This document shows, one piece after another, positions 1-10,354 of a stretch of DNA of 64,000 bases. How positions within the stretch are numbered: position 1 is the stretch's first letter; each line of letters starts with the position of its first letter. The stretch spans positions 17,282,501 through 17,346,500 of the forward strand of contig JASXTE010000016.1 of the NCBI GenBank assembly GCA_030280995.1, in the 5' to 3' direction. The notes under the pieces are model-generated. The model was not told the DNA's origin. It made no database searches and saw only the letters and a program-made list of their open reading frames with translations. This DNA is from Hemileia vastatrix. Its lineage: Eukaryota; Basidiomycota; Pucciniomycetes; Pucciniales; Zaghouaniaceae. Position numbers and translations under genes: made by a program.

Positions 1-205
1 AATATTAAATTAAGAAGGTTCCCCTTGTGAACACTTCTTCCAATAAATTTTTAAAATTTTCCAACACTATCTTCACCCATATTTTAAGAATTTTAAATTT
101 TGAAAATTTCAAAGAAGGTTTTCTTGCATTTCGTTAAGTTTCATCACAGTTTCGTCACCCATATGCAGTGTAACGACAGTAAAGTATTTTTGATAAAGAA
201 AAGAT
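1..205. other. AT-rich sequence, no gene seen
   Basis: No ORF or known element is recognised. By position it should be 3' noncoding sequence of element I-1, beyond its minisatellite. No match to the 5' LTR of I-1 is visible. Confidence 0.4.
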
Positions 206-458
206 AGTTTATCCTCGTTGCGGAGGTTGATAAGGTTTTTATAAACATCATAGTTTATCCTCATTGCGGAGGTATCCATAAAATTTTGTTGATATCATAG
301 TTTATCCTCATCGCGGAGGTCAATAAAATTTAATAAATTTCATAGTTTATCCTCATTGCGGAGGGATCCATAAAATTTTGTCAATATCATAGTTTATCCT
401 CATTGCGGAGGTATCCATAAAATTTTTTTGATATTATAGTTTATCCTCATTGCGGAGG
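206..458 (-). repeat. 46-47 bp minisatellite, six units, in the 3' region of I-1
   Basis: The core AGTTTATCCTC(A/G)T(T/C)GCGGAGG occurs at 206-226, 252-272, 299-319, 344-364, 391-411 and 438-458, spaced 45-47 bp. In element sense each core reads CCTCCGCAATGAGG-N-TAAACT. The inner part CCTC-N6-GAGG can form a small stem. The last unit overlaps the end of the Pol ORF, which terminates in ...NEDKL-stop inside the core. Related cores are scattered through family I elements (see findings). Confidence 0.9.
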
Positions 459-2287
459 AAGACTTCGGCACTCCTGGTGCCTCTAGGATAGAACTGTTTC
501 ACTTGATTGGCCGCTACCCTCTTCTTCAATTTAACTTCATCCAACTCTTCTAACACATATGAACCACCGGAAACTTGCTCTTTTATTTTATACGGTCCAT
601 TCCACCTATCTGCAAACATCTTTCCCCACTGACTTTCAAAACTCCTATTATACACCAAGACCATATCTCCTGGGTTCAAAGGTTTCCTTAATCGATGTGC
701 CAACCGCTCATCCCAATATCTAACTGATTGATTTTGGATCTTCATCATCCACGAATATGCCTTTTCTAAATATTCTTCTTTCTTTTCTAGCTGCATCATT
801 CTTGCACACAATAATTCTTCAGTAGTTTTGACTGTGTCTCAGTCAACTCCAAGATATGATTCAGCTTCTAAATCAACCGGTAAAACTGCTTTCTGTCCAA
901 AAACAAGTTCATAAGGTGAAAATCCGGTCGTCCTTTTGGCAGTTATTTGATCAGCAAATAAAACTAAAGATAAATAGTGCCTCCACTTTTCGGCACAAGT
1001 CCCCCACATTTTAACTAAAGCATCCTTAATAACTTGATGCCCTCTTTCAACCATGCCTTCAGCTTCAGGATAATATGGGGTTGCTACCCTAACCTTTGAT
1101 CCAACTTTCAATACGGCCTCTTTAAACTCTGTCCCAAATTCAGGACCTCCATCTACCGTTACCAACTTCATCACCCCATACCTATATACCCAATTATTCA
1201 AAAAAAATTCTGCCACATTTTTGGCAGTTAAATTAATAAGAGGCGCTACCTCTACCCAACCAGATAAATTATCTCTGGCCACAATTAAATATTTATACCG
1301 TCCCTCTTTTATATGAAAGGCATTTAAACTAACTCTCCCAAAGAGTGTATATTCACCGGTCGCGCGTCCAGGTTCTTTTGGCCTTAAATAACTTCGTCTT
1401 TGACATTTTTCGCATGACTGAACCCACTGTTTAACAGCCATCTTCATGCCAGGCCACCAAAATCGATCAGAAATTCTTCTAAACGTTTCTCCAACGCTTC
1501 TATGCCCAAGATCTTCATGCAGTGATTTCAAAACTAATTCTTGCCCCTTCTGTTGAGTTATAACTACTTGAGGATTTGGATACCTTCTCCTCATTAAACG
1601 TCGACCAGATAGGTAAAACGTAGATAACTTCCTCTTGATAGCCACCCATTCATCGTCTTCACAATCTTCTGGCCTCTCTAAAGTCAACAAATATTTGACT
1701 AAAAAAAAATAAAAACCAGTCTGACCCCAGACTTCATCTTGAAAATCGATTAGTATAACATCAATAGGGACTTCTCTATCATCAATATCACCTGCACATG
1801 AATAAGCCAATAATCGTTGACCCCTAAATAAATCTTTAATCGAGCTATGTTGACGTTTTTCTTCTGAACCTTTGGATCCTTCGTAAACTGTATTTGAAAA
1901 TACCTCTTTCTCTTTATCCACCTTTTTATTTAAATTCTCTAATTCTCCAAGATATACACCATTCCTTAATTTACTACTATCCCACACTACCAATCCATCT
2001 TCCTCTACATACACCACATCTTCTTCTACCTCCTTTCTACCAAATTTATCTACACCTTTTCCAACACCTTTATTAACATAAAAACTATTTTCCAGTTTAT
2101 CCTCTTATTGGAGGTCATCATCACCATAATCTAAAAAGAATAATCCTGCAAGTTTAACCTCATGGGGGAGGTATGGAAAGTCTTCAGCTCCTTTAGTGCT
2201 GGCTTTGATAATAGGTATATCTTCATCGAACTCTTCTGAGTCTGAATCATCTTCAGTGGGTGGTCTTCTTGACAAACCATCTGGCAT
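434..2287 (-). pseudogene. Pol C-terminal part of I-1: linker, integrase and tail
   Basis: Integrase of a Ty3/Gypsy element, which inserts the cDNA into the genome. From 2017 downwards it shows the HHCC zinc-binding module (HEDLGH ... CEKCQRRS), then the catalytic core: first Asp in VARDNLSGW, second in TVDGGPEFG, Glu in EGMVERGHQ. The C-terminal segment (SQWGKMFADRWNGPY ... VLEELD) is the usual Gypsy integrase tail. The segment 2287-2105 (MPDGLSRRPP) is the typical RNase H/integrase linker. All pieces share a frame, but TAA at 2104-2102 and TGA at 838-836 interrupt it, and a frameshift lies between 2287 and 2400. Non-functional as it stands. Confidence 0.88.
2094..2171 (-). repeat. Two family I short motifs inside pol
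   Basis: Copies of the AGTTTA-CCTC...GGAGG motif at 2094-2114 and 2151-2171. Both are read in the pol frame as L(P/Q)xE(V/D)KL peptides. The first carries an in-frame TAA in its middle. Confidence 0.75.
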
Positions 2288-2399
2288 AGTAAAAGTTTTG
2301 CCGGGCTTATGAACTAAATTGAACGAAAAATGTTGAATAAAAGCTACTCATCTTGTCATGGGTGCGTTTGGTAAACTTGGGGAATTCAATAATCTGGAT

Positions 2400-3845
2400 T
2401 TACGATTTCGCATCCACTTGCAACTCAAAATGTTGCCCCCACAAAATATGCTGAAGTTTCTTCAGTATTTTCGCCACACCACATAATTCCAATTTTGGTT
2501 GAGAATATCTTGATTCGACCTCAGTAAATACTACAGATTCATACCTAACTGGCCTGATGTAACCGGCTTTATCCATCTGAGACAAAACCGCCCCAGCTGC
2601 AATCTGACTTGAATCAACTGCTAAATAAATTCTGCCAGCATTTTTTCCATAATCCAACTTGTGCAGGACTAAATCCTTCCCCACAATTTCCTTCAACTTC
2701 ACAAACGCCTTCTCACACTCTTCATCCCACTCCCAGTCTGCATCCTTTCTTGTTAACCGTCTCAATGGAGCTGCCAATGAAGAAAAGTCCTTGATAAACA
2801 TTCTAACATATACGCAAACGCCTAAAAACCCTCTAACTTCAGTTGTATTCTTGGGTCTTGGCCAGGACTGAATTTTGTTAACTTTCTTCTTGGACATAAT
2901 CCTACCCTCTCTACATACCACATGGCCTAATATTTCTAAGGCTGGCACACAACATGAAAATTTTGAACCTGAAATAGTTAAACCAGCCTCTCCAATTCGA
3001 AACAAGATTCTTTCTAAAGTAATCGCAAACTCCCAAATGAATTTGCGTATCCCGGGATTCTCTTCCAACACCTCGTTATCATAGTCAGTTGTTGGTCCCT
3101 TAATTCCTCCATCATCTATAAAGATTCCAGCATATTGTGGAATTTTGTCTTGAAGGATCCAAGCCATCTGAGCTTGATAAACTGCAACCGAATTTGTTGC
3201 TCCTTGAGGTAATCTTGTTAACTGTAAACGTCCTAGTGGCGTATCAAATGTAGTGAGAGGCCTTGAATCTGGATGTAACTTTCTCTCATCATATCCACCC
3301 ATAATATCTCCCAAACCATAACACACTCTCCCTGAAAACGCTTCAACAAACTCCTCAGCACTAGGCGGTATCCCAGCATCCTTTATTGTAACCCTATTTA
3401 ATTCCCTAAGATCATGAACAACTCTAAGCTTGCCACTCGGTTTCTTGATACAAAATACCGGACTAGAATAACTTGACGTTGATTGCTCATACAGTCCAGT
3501 GCGTATCCATTCTCTGACAACTTCAATATAGGCTTCTTTTAATGCAGCCAGAATAGGAATCAGTTTCTGCTGCCACGGTTCATGACATACCACAGGAGTC
3601 TTGAAAGGCTCCCCATAGGAATGCTTCAACACACCCCTCTCCTCTTCTACAAAAGCAATGGCCTTCTCTCGCTTGACCATCACATCCAACAACAACTTCT
3701 TCTCTTCACCAGACAACCAACCATCAGGTCCAAAATTAACAACACCCAGTATCTCAAAAGTGATTCTTGACGTCTCAGAAAATTCAGGCGGATTCTTTAC
3801 CAAGGGACTTTCATAAGGATTTCTTGATAACCTTGGTCTTCTCAA
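2400..3845 (-). pseudogene. Reverse transcriptase-RNase H of I-1
   Basis: 481 codons. N-terminal segment (PPEFSETSRITFE, FGPDGWLS) shared with I-2. RT palm: KKPSGKLRVVHDLRELNRVT, then YGLGDIMGGYDERKLH (first Asp), LPQGATNSVAVYQ, and the active site as IFIDDGG, that is FIDD rather than the common YxDD. The thumb region has LGHVVCREGRI and RGFLGVCVYVRMFI. RNase H follows (YLAVDSSQIAAGAVLSQ ... LELCGVAKILKK ... LQVDAKS) with its D/E/D residues. It ends at 2400; a frameshift separates it from the integrase part. The reading frame itself is open, so the RT could once have been active. Confidence 0.9.
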
Positions 3846-3884
3846 AGGTGGATTTAATTCGGCAGGTAGCGGTTCATTAATAGG

Positions 3885-4508
3885 TCAAGCTTTATTTACT
3901 ACTTTCTTATATTTGGCTGCGTCCACATCTAAATAAACTTGAGGTAAAACATTTACTTTTGTATCGCCATTAAAAATTTCATCAAATGAATCTTCTTTAT
4001 TGTCAGAATTGGAATAAGAAAAATTAGAAAAATATTTTATTTCATTTTTAAATTTTACCCTTTTCTCCTTTCCCTCGTCTAATTTATAAACAGATTTTCC
4101 AACACCTTTGCTTCCTTTATCCAACAGTAAATCACCCGTAAAGATAGTTGGCAGTTTAACCTCTTGCCGGAGAACCGGAATAGAAGGAGATACTTGCAGT
4201 TTAGCCTCTTGCTGGAGGTCCGGAATAACATTTTCACATAAATTATTTTTTTGTGTTTTAATTATACCGAGATTTTTAATCGGATTTTGATGTGATTTTT
4301 GCAGTTTACCCTCTTGCTGGAGGTCCAAAAACATACACTTCCATATTTTATCCAACCTAATTTGGCCCATTTTGCCTTTTTCACCATTTTTAAATTTAAT
4401 AGAAAAACAGGGTAAATCCAATAAACATATAGAAAAGTCCAAAACGTATTTGCACTCCAAAGTAATATTAACAGAAAATAATTGAGAATCCACTTGAATT
4501 ATCTCCAA
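3885..4508 (-). CDS. Gag-Pol linker ORF of I-1, with LQxExKL repeats
   Basis: 207 codons between gag and RT. No protease DSG motif or zinc knuckle is visible, though this is where they would be expected. It contains three peptide repeats, LQQEGKLQ, LQQEAKLQ and LRQEVKLP, encoded by the family I nucleotide motif at 4303-4323, 4198-4218 and 4153-4172. The rest is acidic and lysine-rich low-complexity sequence. Upstream codons (to about 4600) also look open in the same frame (VAGADHSNVVIS). Function unknown; it may be a decayed protease/linker region. Confidence 0.45.
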   Translation of the reverse strand: MEIIQVDSQLFSVNITLECKYVLDFSICLLDLPCFSIKFKNGEKGKMGQIRLDKIWKCMFLDLQQEGKLQKSHQNPIKNLGIIKTQKNNLCENVIPDLQQEAKLQVSPSIPVLRQEVKLPTIFTGDLLLDKGSKGVGKSVYKLDEGKEKRVKFKNEIKYFSNFSYSNSDNKEDSFDEIFNGDTKVNVLPQVYLDVDAAKYKKVVNKA

Positions 4509-4670
4509 GTGAGCTGACCTATTGCAATCCGGGATCTCATCCTGAGGAGAGATTACAACATTAGAGTGATCAGCCCCTGCTACCCCAAAAAATGAGGGCC
4601 TCCATAATAATTTGAATCCTGAATAAATTGAAGAAATAACAATAAAAGAAAATTTCAGCCCAGTTTAGGT

Positions 4671-4691
4671 AGTTTATCCTCATTTCGGAGG
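4671..4691 (-). repeat. Family I short motif, gag-pol spacer
   Basis: One more copy of the AGTTTATCCTC...CGGAGG motif, outside a recognised ORF. Two shorter CCTCTTGCAGG hairpins lie at 5919-5930 and 5968-5979, just upstream of the Gag start. Confidence 0.6.
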
Positions 4692-4825
4692 AATTAAATT
4701 CTTGATATCCCCTGGAGATAATCCATAATTTTGCCCCAAGGGCTTATCCACCGATTCCATAAAACCCAAAAATAAACCCCCATAATTTGTCCTACCATTG
4801 GACATAAAAAATAAACAACCCTTTT

Positions 4826-5875
4826 TTAAAACATGAGTGCATCCAATTTATGCACTCTATTATCAAATGCCACTACACTCTTTATTAGTGCAGGGAAAAC
4901 CATATCCTCCTTAACAATCTCTCCCTGAGATTGTAACAAATCCACCATATCCATATCTACATTGCAGACAGTCTCTGCTTCTGAATACAAAACCTGAGTC
5001 AAAAAATCCTCTAAATCCAATTTTGAATCATTCAACACAAAATTATCCCCATCATCCAAAATTTTGTCATTAATGACAACAATATCTTCATCTTCAAAAA
5101 TCTCTTCTTTCCCAACAGAATTGTTAACAAAAATAATATCTTCAGGCTGGACAAAATCTTCAGGAATGGCTGATTCCAAAAATTTAACAGAAGCTAATTC
5201 TTCTAAACCGCCCTCTTCTATCTCTTGAGCAAGAAAAACCTCTTTTCCAGAGTCCAAATCAACAGAATTATGAGTATCCAGATGTTCTAAAATAGCCTTC
5301 TTTAGCACCTCCATACCAGGAATCCTAGTTTCTCCATCTGGGAGATCCTTCATTAAATTAGCATTAATAAGCACCATCAAAACATCTTTCTTAACCTTTT
5401 CCCCCATAGCATCCCAAAAAACATACTTTGATGCATTATCATGAAATAAAATTTCATACTCCAACAAATAATCCAGAACCACCTGAAATTCAACCACAAA
5501 CTGATGATACTGATGCAGAGATGTTACACCACCTTTTGATTCCCATTTCCTAGCTATATCCTTTAGATTCTCCAATGAATAAACTTTTGGCCACCTTTTT
5601 TCCATTTCCATCTTGAGCTTTCTCCAATCTTGATCTTTATAACCATCCATAGAAATAACCTCCTTTTCCACCTCTCTGTCCAAAATAAAGAACCTAATCT
5701 GCTTCACCATATCCAAAGGTAAAGCACCATCAATCGCAGCTGCAGTTTCATACCTATGTAAAAATCCTTCTAAATCATCTCCAGAAAACTTGGGCCCAAC
5801 CCAAGATACAATCCTTACTGATGCCCTAAGAGGTACACCAGCAGCCAACACAGCAGTTCCAATAGTAGAAGACAT
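4826..5875 (-). CDS. Gag of I-1 (capsid-like, no zinc knuckle)
   Basis: 350 codons from ATG 5875; an ATG nine codons upstream is possible, but 5875 (MSSTIG) aligns with the I-2 Gag start (MASGSS). Capsid-like segments match I-2: SWVGPKFSGDDLEGFLHRYETAAAIDG, LDMVKQIRFFI, DREVEKEVISM. The C-terminal 120 residues are strongly acidic. Unlike I-2 there is no CCHC knuckle and no protease domain after the capsid. The ORF is open over its whole length. Confidence 0.8.
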   Translation of the reverse strand: MSSTIGTAVLAAGVPLRASVRIVSWVGPKFSGDDLEGFLHRYETAAAIDGALPLDMVKQIRFFILDREVEKEVISMDGYKDQDWRKLKMEMEKRWPKVYSLENLKDIARKWESKGGVTSLHQYHQFVVEFQVVLDYLLEYEILFHDNASKYVFWDAMGEKVKKDVLMVLINANLMKDLPDGETRIPGMEVLKKAILEHLDTHNSVDLDSGKEVFLAQEIEEGGLEELASVKFLESAIPEDFVQPEDIIFVNNSVGKEEIFEDEDIVVINDKILDDGDNFVLNDSKLDLEDFLTQVLYSEAETVCNVDMDMVDLLQSQGEIVKEDMVFPALIKSVVAFDNRVHKLDALMF

Positions 5876-6031
5876 CCCAAAACATAAGAAAAGCATTAAC
5901 AACCGTTAAAATAACAAGCCTCTTGCAGGCCAATAACAAAAATCCAATTAGAGTTCCAGAAAATAAGCCTCTTGCAGGCTAAGAACGTTCTTGATCCAAG
6001 TAAGTCTTTAAAGAAAGCTAGAGAAATTGAA

Positions 6032-6048
6032 CCCCACGTTGGGCGCCA
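6032..6048 (-). promoter_or_regulatory. Primer binding site of I-1 (tRNA-Lys type)
   Basis: Minus strand TGGCGCCCAACGTGGGG. This is the word known to pair with the 3' end of tRNA-Lys in retroelements. It lies 4 nt from the LTR end (...TTACCA), the same 4-nt spacing as in I-2. Confidence 0.85.
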
Positions 6049-6052
6049 ACTA

Positions 6053-6142
6053 TGGTAAGGTAAACTCCTACAGTTGAGCGTGGCTTCAACTCAGTAAAAT
6101 AATTAATTATTTTACTGGTTAAGTCTAGTAGCTTGGCTGACA
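6053..6142 (-). mobile_element. 5' LTR of I-1, only about 90 bp
   Basis: Minus strand begins TGTCAGCC at 6142 and ends TTACCA at 6053, next to the PBS spacer. Its first ~75 bases nearly match the start of the family II LTR at 47064, including a perfect 24-nt palindrome at 6093-6116; the last 25 bases differ. The flanking gene frame runs open up to 6143, which supports 6142 as the true element end. Either a very short LTR or an internally deleted one. Confidence 0.6.
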
Positions 6143-7096
6143 ATAATCCTCAAGGAAGCCAACTGAGCTTGTTGAAGTATTACCACGTTTTAATAGATGG
6201 TTCAAGTTCATTGAAGTTGAGTCTCAATGCTTTAGTTTGGAGTTTGAAAAAGAGGCTTCAGGAAGTTCATCTAAAGCAGCTTCTAAAGTGGGATTCACAT
6301 TTTCAGAATTGAGATTATTTAATGGAGATTGAGTTTAAGTAGGAGGAGACTAGAATGAAAGAGAAATTCAGAGAAGAATTGAAGAAAAAACAAAAAGTAA
6401 ACATACATTTAAATTTTGGGCCTCTGAGGATTCAGATCTGCTGCGATATAATTGTTCTGCTTGATAGTCGGGATCATATTCAGCTGAACTATTGTTAGAA
6501 GGTGGAGGGGATTGATACTGTTGATTTACAGGTATTTCAGGAGGATTAATTGATGGTTGAGATCCAGAGGTTATATGCTTAGTAGTATCGTGTAGAAAGC
6601 AAGGGTTTACATCAATTCGGGAGCCAAAAAGATTATCTATTTCCTCATAGAAAGGACACATGACATTCAGCTTTTCGGAAACAGTAGTAATTCCAATCTC
6701 CAAATCATCATTGTCAATACCAAATCCTGTTTCATTTGCAGCATGATGAGACTTTTTATATTTTGATTGGTAACTCTTAAATCTCTCCTTCATTTGTTTA
6801 GGATTGATATCAATTCTCCCCCTTGTTTTCTTCCTTACTTCATTGGCCATCAATAAGTAGCCATTAACCTTTGAAGAAGGTGAACGTCCAATACGAGTGG
6901 ACTTTTCACATCCAAAACATGCTTCAAAATTTGATTTTATTTTAAGGAAGTTAATTATGATAAGATAATCATCCTTTTTAAGCTGACCTGAACCTGAATT
7001 TTATTTTTCAGGTGTAGGGCTTGCTTTACGAGGAGACTTTTGTGACAAAGCAGATTTTTGAGTTACCTTTTGAGATTTGGAATGTCTGGGAGGCAT
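6143..7096 (-). pseudogene. Myb/SANT-like DNA-binding protein relic, interrupted by I-1
   Basis: Exon 1 runs from ATG 7096 to 6407 (230 codons), then an intron 6406-6350 (GTATGT...CTAG, 57 nt, phase 0) and exon 2 from 6349. Low-complexity N-terminus, then KKDDYLIIINFL ... CFGCEKSTRIGRS ... GYLLMANEVRKK ... KQMKERFKSYQSKYKK ... TGFGI ... KLNVMCPFYEEIDNLFGSR, which resembles the Myb/SANT-like domain of proteins expanded in rusts and other basidiomycetes. Stops at 7003-7001 (TAA), 6337-6335 (TAA) and 6226-6224 (TGA) all lie in this frame, and coding-like sequence continues past each. The frame runs to 6143, where element I-1 begins, so the gene was probably split by it. Confidence 0.75.
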
Positions 7097-7448
7097 TATG
7101 AAACTGGCAAATAACAAGAAAAAAAATTAAGAGGTAGAAGAAATAAGCAAAAAAGAATGTAAACATGCCTGGTCAAAATGTTGAAAATGTCAGGAAGGGG
7201 TGTGTGCCGAGGATTGATGGGTAGGTAGTGAGGAAGGTCAGTGTATCACATGTGATAGGGATGATGTGGCCAACATGTGGTTTTGAAAAAAAAATCACAA
7301 AAAAAGTGCTGATTTGAGGTCAGAACTGACACCCATTTTTGAAATAAGTGACTTTTTTGCAAAATTTAAGTGCTGATTTGTAGGTGCTGATTTGGTTTAA
7401 AATCCGCACTTAAGTTAAGTGCGGATTTTCCAGAACTGACACCCCCTA
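7097..7448. repeat. Intergenic DNA with a 14-bp-stem hairpin
   Basis: No gene. Arms AAAATCCGCACTTA (7399-7412) and TAAGTGCGGATTTT (7416-7429) form a perfect hairpin with a 3-nt loop. The words GTGCTGATTTG and CAGAACTGACACCC each recur inside 7300-7445, as in a decayed MITE. No clear element ends were found. Confidence 0.6.
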
Positions 7449-7653
7449 TTGTCTTTATATTAGCTATAACTATATTTTATTAACCTATTTTCCACCACAA
7501 GCCTGCACCAATCCAAAAATTGTGAGTTAATATTGAGCATAACTATTTTATTAGTTATCCCCTGAGATTTAATCACTAAGTAACTTATAAAAAAGTAGTA
7601 GGAAAATTAATATTTACTATTAAATTATACTTAGATACTAGCATACACTGTTG
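7449..7653 (+). mobile_element. 3' part of the family II LTR
   Basis: Matches the last ~205 bp of the LTRs at 36085-37259 and 43672-44845 (TTAGCTATAACTATATTTTAT, CCACCAC, TTATTAGTTATCCCCTGAG). The 5' part of the LTR is absent. Confidence 0.8.
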
Positions 7654-7668
7654 ATTGGGGGTCTTTCC
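7654..7668 (+). promoter_or_regulatory. Conserved internal start / possible primer site of II-1
   Basis: ATTGGGGGTCTTTCC directly follows the LTR. The same word, with small changes, follows the LTRs of II-2, II-3 and II-4. Confidence 0.6.
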
Positions 7669-8165
7669 ATAATTATTACTTATTATTTAGTATAAGCCTT
7701 AGGACATGATTTTTACTCTAGTATAGCCCATATAAATTGATTATTTGGGTCTTCAGCACATTAGTGGGTCATCATAGCTCAGTTATTGCATAAAAGAGCC
7801 GTTATAATAATTTTACTAATTTTTTAAAATAAAAATTGGGTATTTACAGTAGTAACTGTACCCAATATAAACTAAATTTCACTTGGTATTTGGTCGCCAA
7901 TATAACACCCAATCAAATTTGTATTTGGTTAAAGCTTGGTAAGAAAATTATTCAACCTCATAAGGGTCTAGTTAAACTTATTATTTAAATTTTAACAGAA
8001 TTTTTTTGAAATTTTACTCTATTCTATTTAAATAATTAAAAATGTAAATTAAGGGTAAGCTCCAGCACTTTTATTAGTATTTATATTACTAATATGTTTT
8101 GCCTACTGATTACCATACAGGTTTTCCCTTTTTTTAGGCTTAAAAATAAAGTTATTTCAGAAATT

Positions 8166-10350
8166 ATGAGTGCTCCACAGGACAATGTAAGTGATACCCC
8201 TGCTTTTAATACTAGGTCTAAAGCTAAAAACAATGTACCAAGAAATCACTATGGAAGGCCAGTCTTACGCTCATCCAGACAAATTGAGAATAGAGTAAAA
8301 GAACCCCTACCTAAAAAATATAACCAAAAAGAATACATTACCTCCTCTTCAGGATCAACTTTCCCACCTAACAAAACAGGTTGTGAATCTGGAGGAGTCA
8401 AAATCTTCCATAATAAAAGAGGTGGAAAAAGTGTAAAACAACTGCAGGATAGGATTCCAGAAACTAAACCAAAAACTGGCAGAGCTGAAGGGAGTACAGA
8501 TAAACCAGAAACCACCTACCCAAGAATGATCAGGTCAGTCTCAGGACACAATCCTGGTGGAGAAATGGAAATGGGATTGGTTTCACCAACAGTAGGCCAG
8601 TCACAACTGCAATAGGGATCCAGCCCCTCATAAAACAACTTTAAATTACCCTTACAAGTCAAAGAAAAGCGCCAAAAACCAGGGATTTCTCCTATCCCTT
8701 GTTAAGTAGATTGAATTCTCATATTGCAAATGATACTGATTATTACAATGTAGGTAAATGATTGATGTGAAATCCTTCCAGAAAATTGAGGAGGACTTTA
8801 GACAATTGGATTTTGATGTAGATACACCAGATTTATCTTTTGTCAATAACAATAGTACTATTAATAATAATAATGCAGTTAATTCTCAGCTGCTACCACT
8901 TATCAGTGAGTTGAGAGCTTTAAAAAATAGTGAAGAATTCGAGAATATGTTGAGTATTTAAGTAAAAATCCAACTGTCCATAGAATTGTTTCAAAATTAT
9001 GAAATAGAATGACTAAGCATGAGGAACAGGTAATTAAGCTCACAAGTGAAACAATTTTTTCCTTAACATTAATTGTTTCTCAACTAACAACAAGAAATAA
9101 ATAATTAGAGAAAAAAAACTTGGAGCTAACTCTTAAATATGATTCCTTAATTAATAAATATAGTGACCTTTCAAATAAATGCAGTGAGTTAGAAAAATTG
9201 AATGAAGCACAGTTATCAAAGTATGAATCAAGAACAAATTTATCTTTTGCACAAACAAATCAAAAATTTTCTTATTAGTTACAAAGATTAACTAAGATTG
9301 AGATTGAAACTGCCAATCTTCTAATGAATCAGGATAATCATATGTATACACAGTATAATAATAATCCTTTCATTTGCAAAAATGAATTTAAATTACTCCC
9401 ATTGCCACCAAAAATAAAAACATCTGGTGGAAGTGTGAAATCTGAAAGAAAAAATTTGGGTTCCAAATCAGTAAAAGAGTAAATACAAGACTATTTATCT
9501 AAGGTAAATGAGTTATTGAATTTTCCCAGTATTTGTGAGATTAAAACCAATCAGAAAAATTGGCAAAAAAATTGACCAGTACACAACTTATGATGGGGAA
9601 GCCAGCGCTGATTGGAAACATTTTATTCAAATAATTGGAAATTTAAAGTTCTCATATAAGTTACTAGATGAAGAAATAACATCAAAAAAAATTCATTATT
9701 TAAGGATGTTTCTCTATTATGGTTTGAAGCTGTATTAAGTGAGGTTAAAGATTAATCTTGGGCTGAATGGAAACAACTTATTGAAATACAATTTGGAGGT
9801 TATATATTCAGACTAACTCAGAAAATATATATATGAGAAAACAAGTTATAACCTTTTGAATTGTGACAAAAATATGGTATTTATAATGAATTTAAATAAA
9901 ATATTAAAAGCCATTGAGCCAAATATGGAATTTAACTTATGGAAAGATAAAATAGTATATAAATTACCTATATCTTTCAGATACATTGTTTTTAGCTAGA
10001 ACAATATTGTTTAATGAATACTCTGAATTTATTAATATTTTTAATAAATTAATATTAAACCATAAGTATTAAACTAGGTACACTACTTATAACCAAAATA
10101 ACAAACCTGTGAAAAATTAGAACTCAACACCACTGCAGGAAAAGAAGAAAAAACCTATTGCCCCTGTATTACTAAAAAATTATGAGACAAATTCTTGTTA
10201 TAAGTGTAATAAGCCTTGGGTTAAAGGTCACAAATGTGAGAGAAATAAAATTATTGTTGAAAATCAGGAAGAATCTGAAAATGAAACAGAAAAAAGTAAA
10301 AATTCAAGTGATTATAACAGTAATATCTCATATAGTGATGAAAATGAGGT
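8166..10350 (+). pseudogene. Gag of II-1, decayed
   Basis: Starts at ATG 8166 (MSAPQDN), matching the II-2 Gag start at 35577 (MSASQDN). The first 150 codons to 8615 are open (NTRSKAK ... GSTFPPNK). Later parts are in pieces: a segment at 8758-8961 (DVKSFQKIEEDFRQLDFDVD), a coiled-coil-like region near 9000-9250, the capsid segment near 9535-9740 (WKHFIQIIGNLKFSYKLLDEE) and the knuckle CYKCNKPWVKGHKC near 10195-10236. Many stops separate them. Not functional. Confidence 0.8.
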
Positions 10351-10354
10351 CTGT

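Larger units (their letters stand above)
1..6142 (-). mobile_element. Ty3/Gypsy LTR retrotransposon I-1 (left end outside window)
   Basis: On the minus strand this reads 5' LTR (6142-6053), tRNA-Lys-type PBS (6048-6032), gag (5875-4826), a linker ORF, RT-RNase H (3845-2400), integrase (2017-839) and a Pol tail ending at 434, then a minisatellite. RT before integrase defines Ty3/Gypsy. The 3' LTR is not seen and must lie left of base 1 or be lost. Stops and a frameshift break pol. Gag and Pol are clearly related to those of I-2 (14374-27478). The 5' end interrupts a Myb/SANT-like gene relic on the same strand. Confidence 0.9.

Noticed and set aside
206..458. Regular 46-47 bp spaced repeats resembling a CRISPR array
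   Set aside because: The sequence between cores is itself repeated, not unique spacers, and the context is a fungal retrotransposon 3' region.
7399..7429. Hairpin as the 3' end of a Helitron
   Set aside because: No CTRR terminus right after the hairpin at the expected distance and no RepHel sequence in the window.
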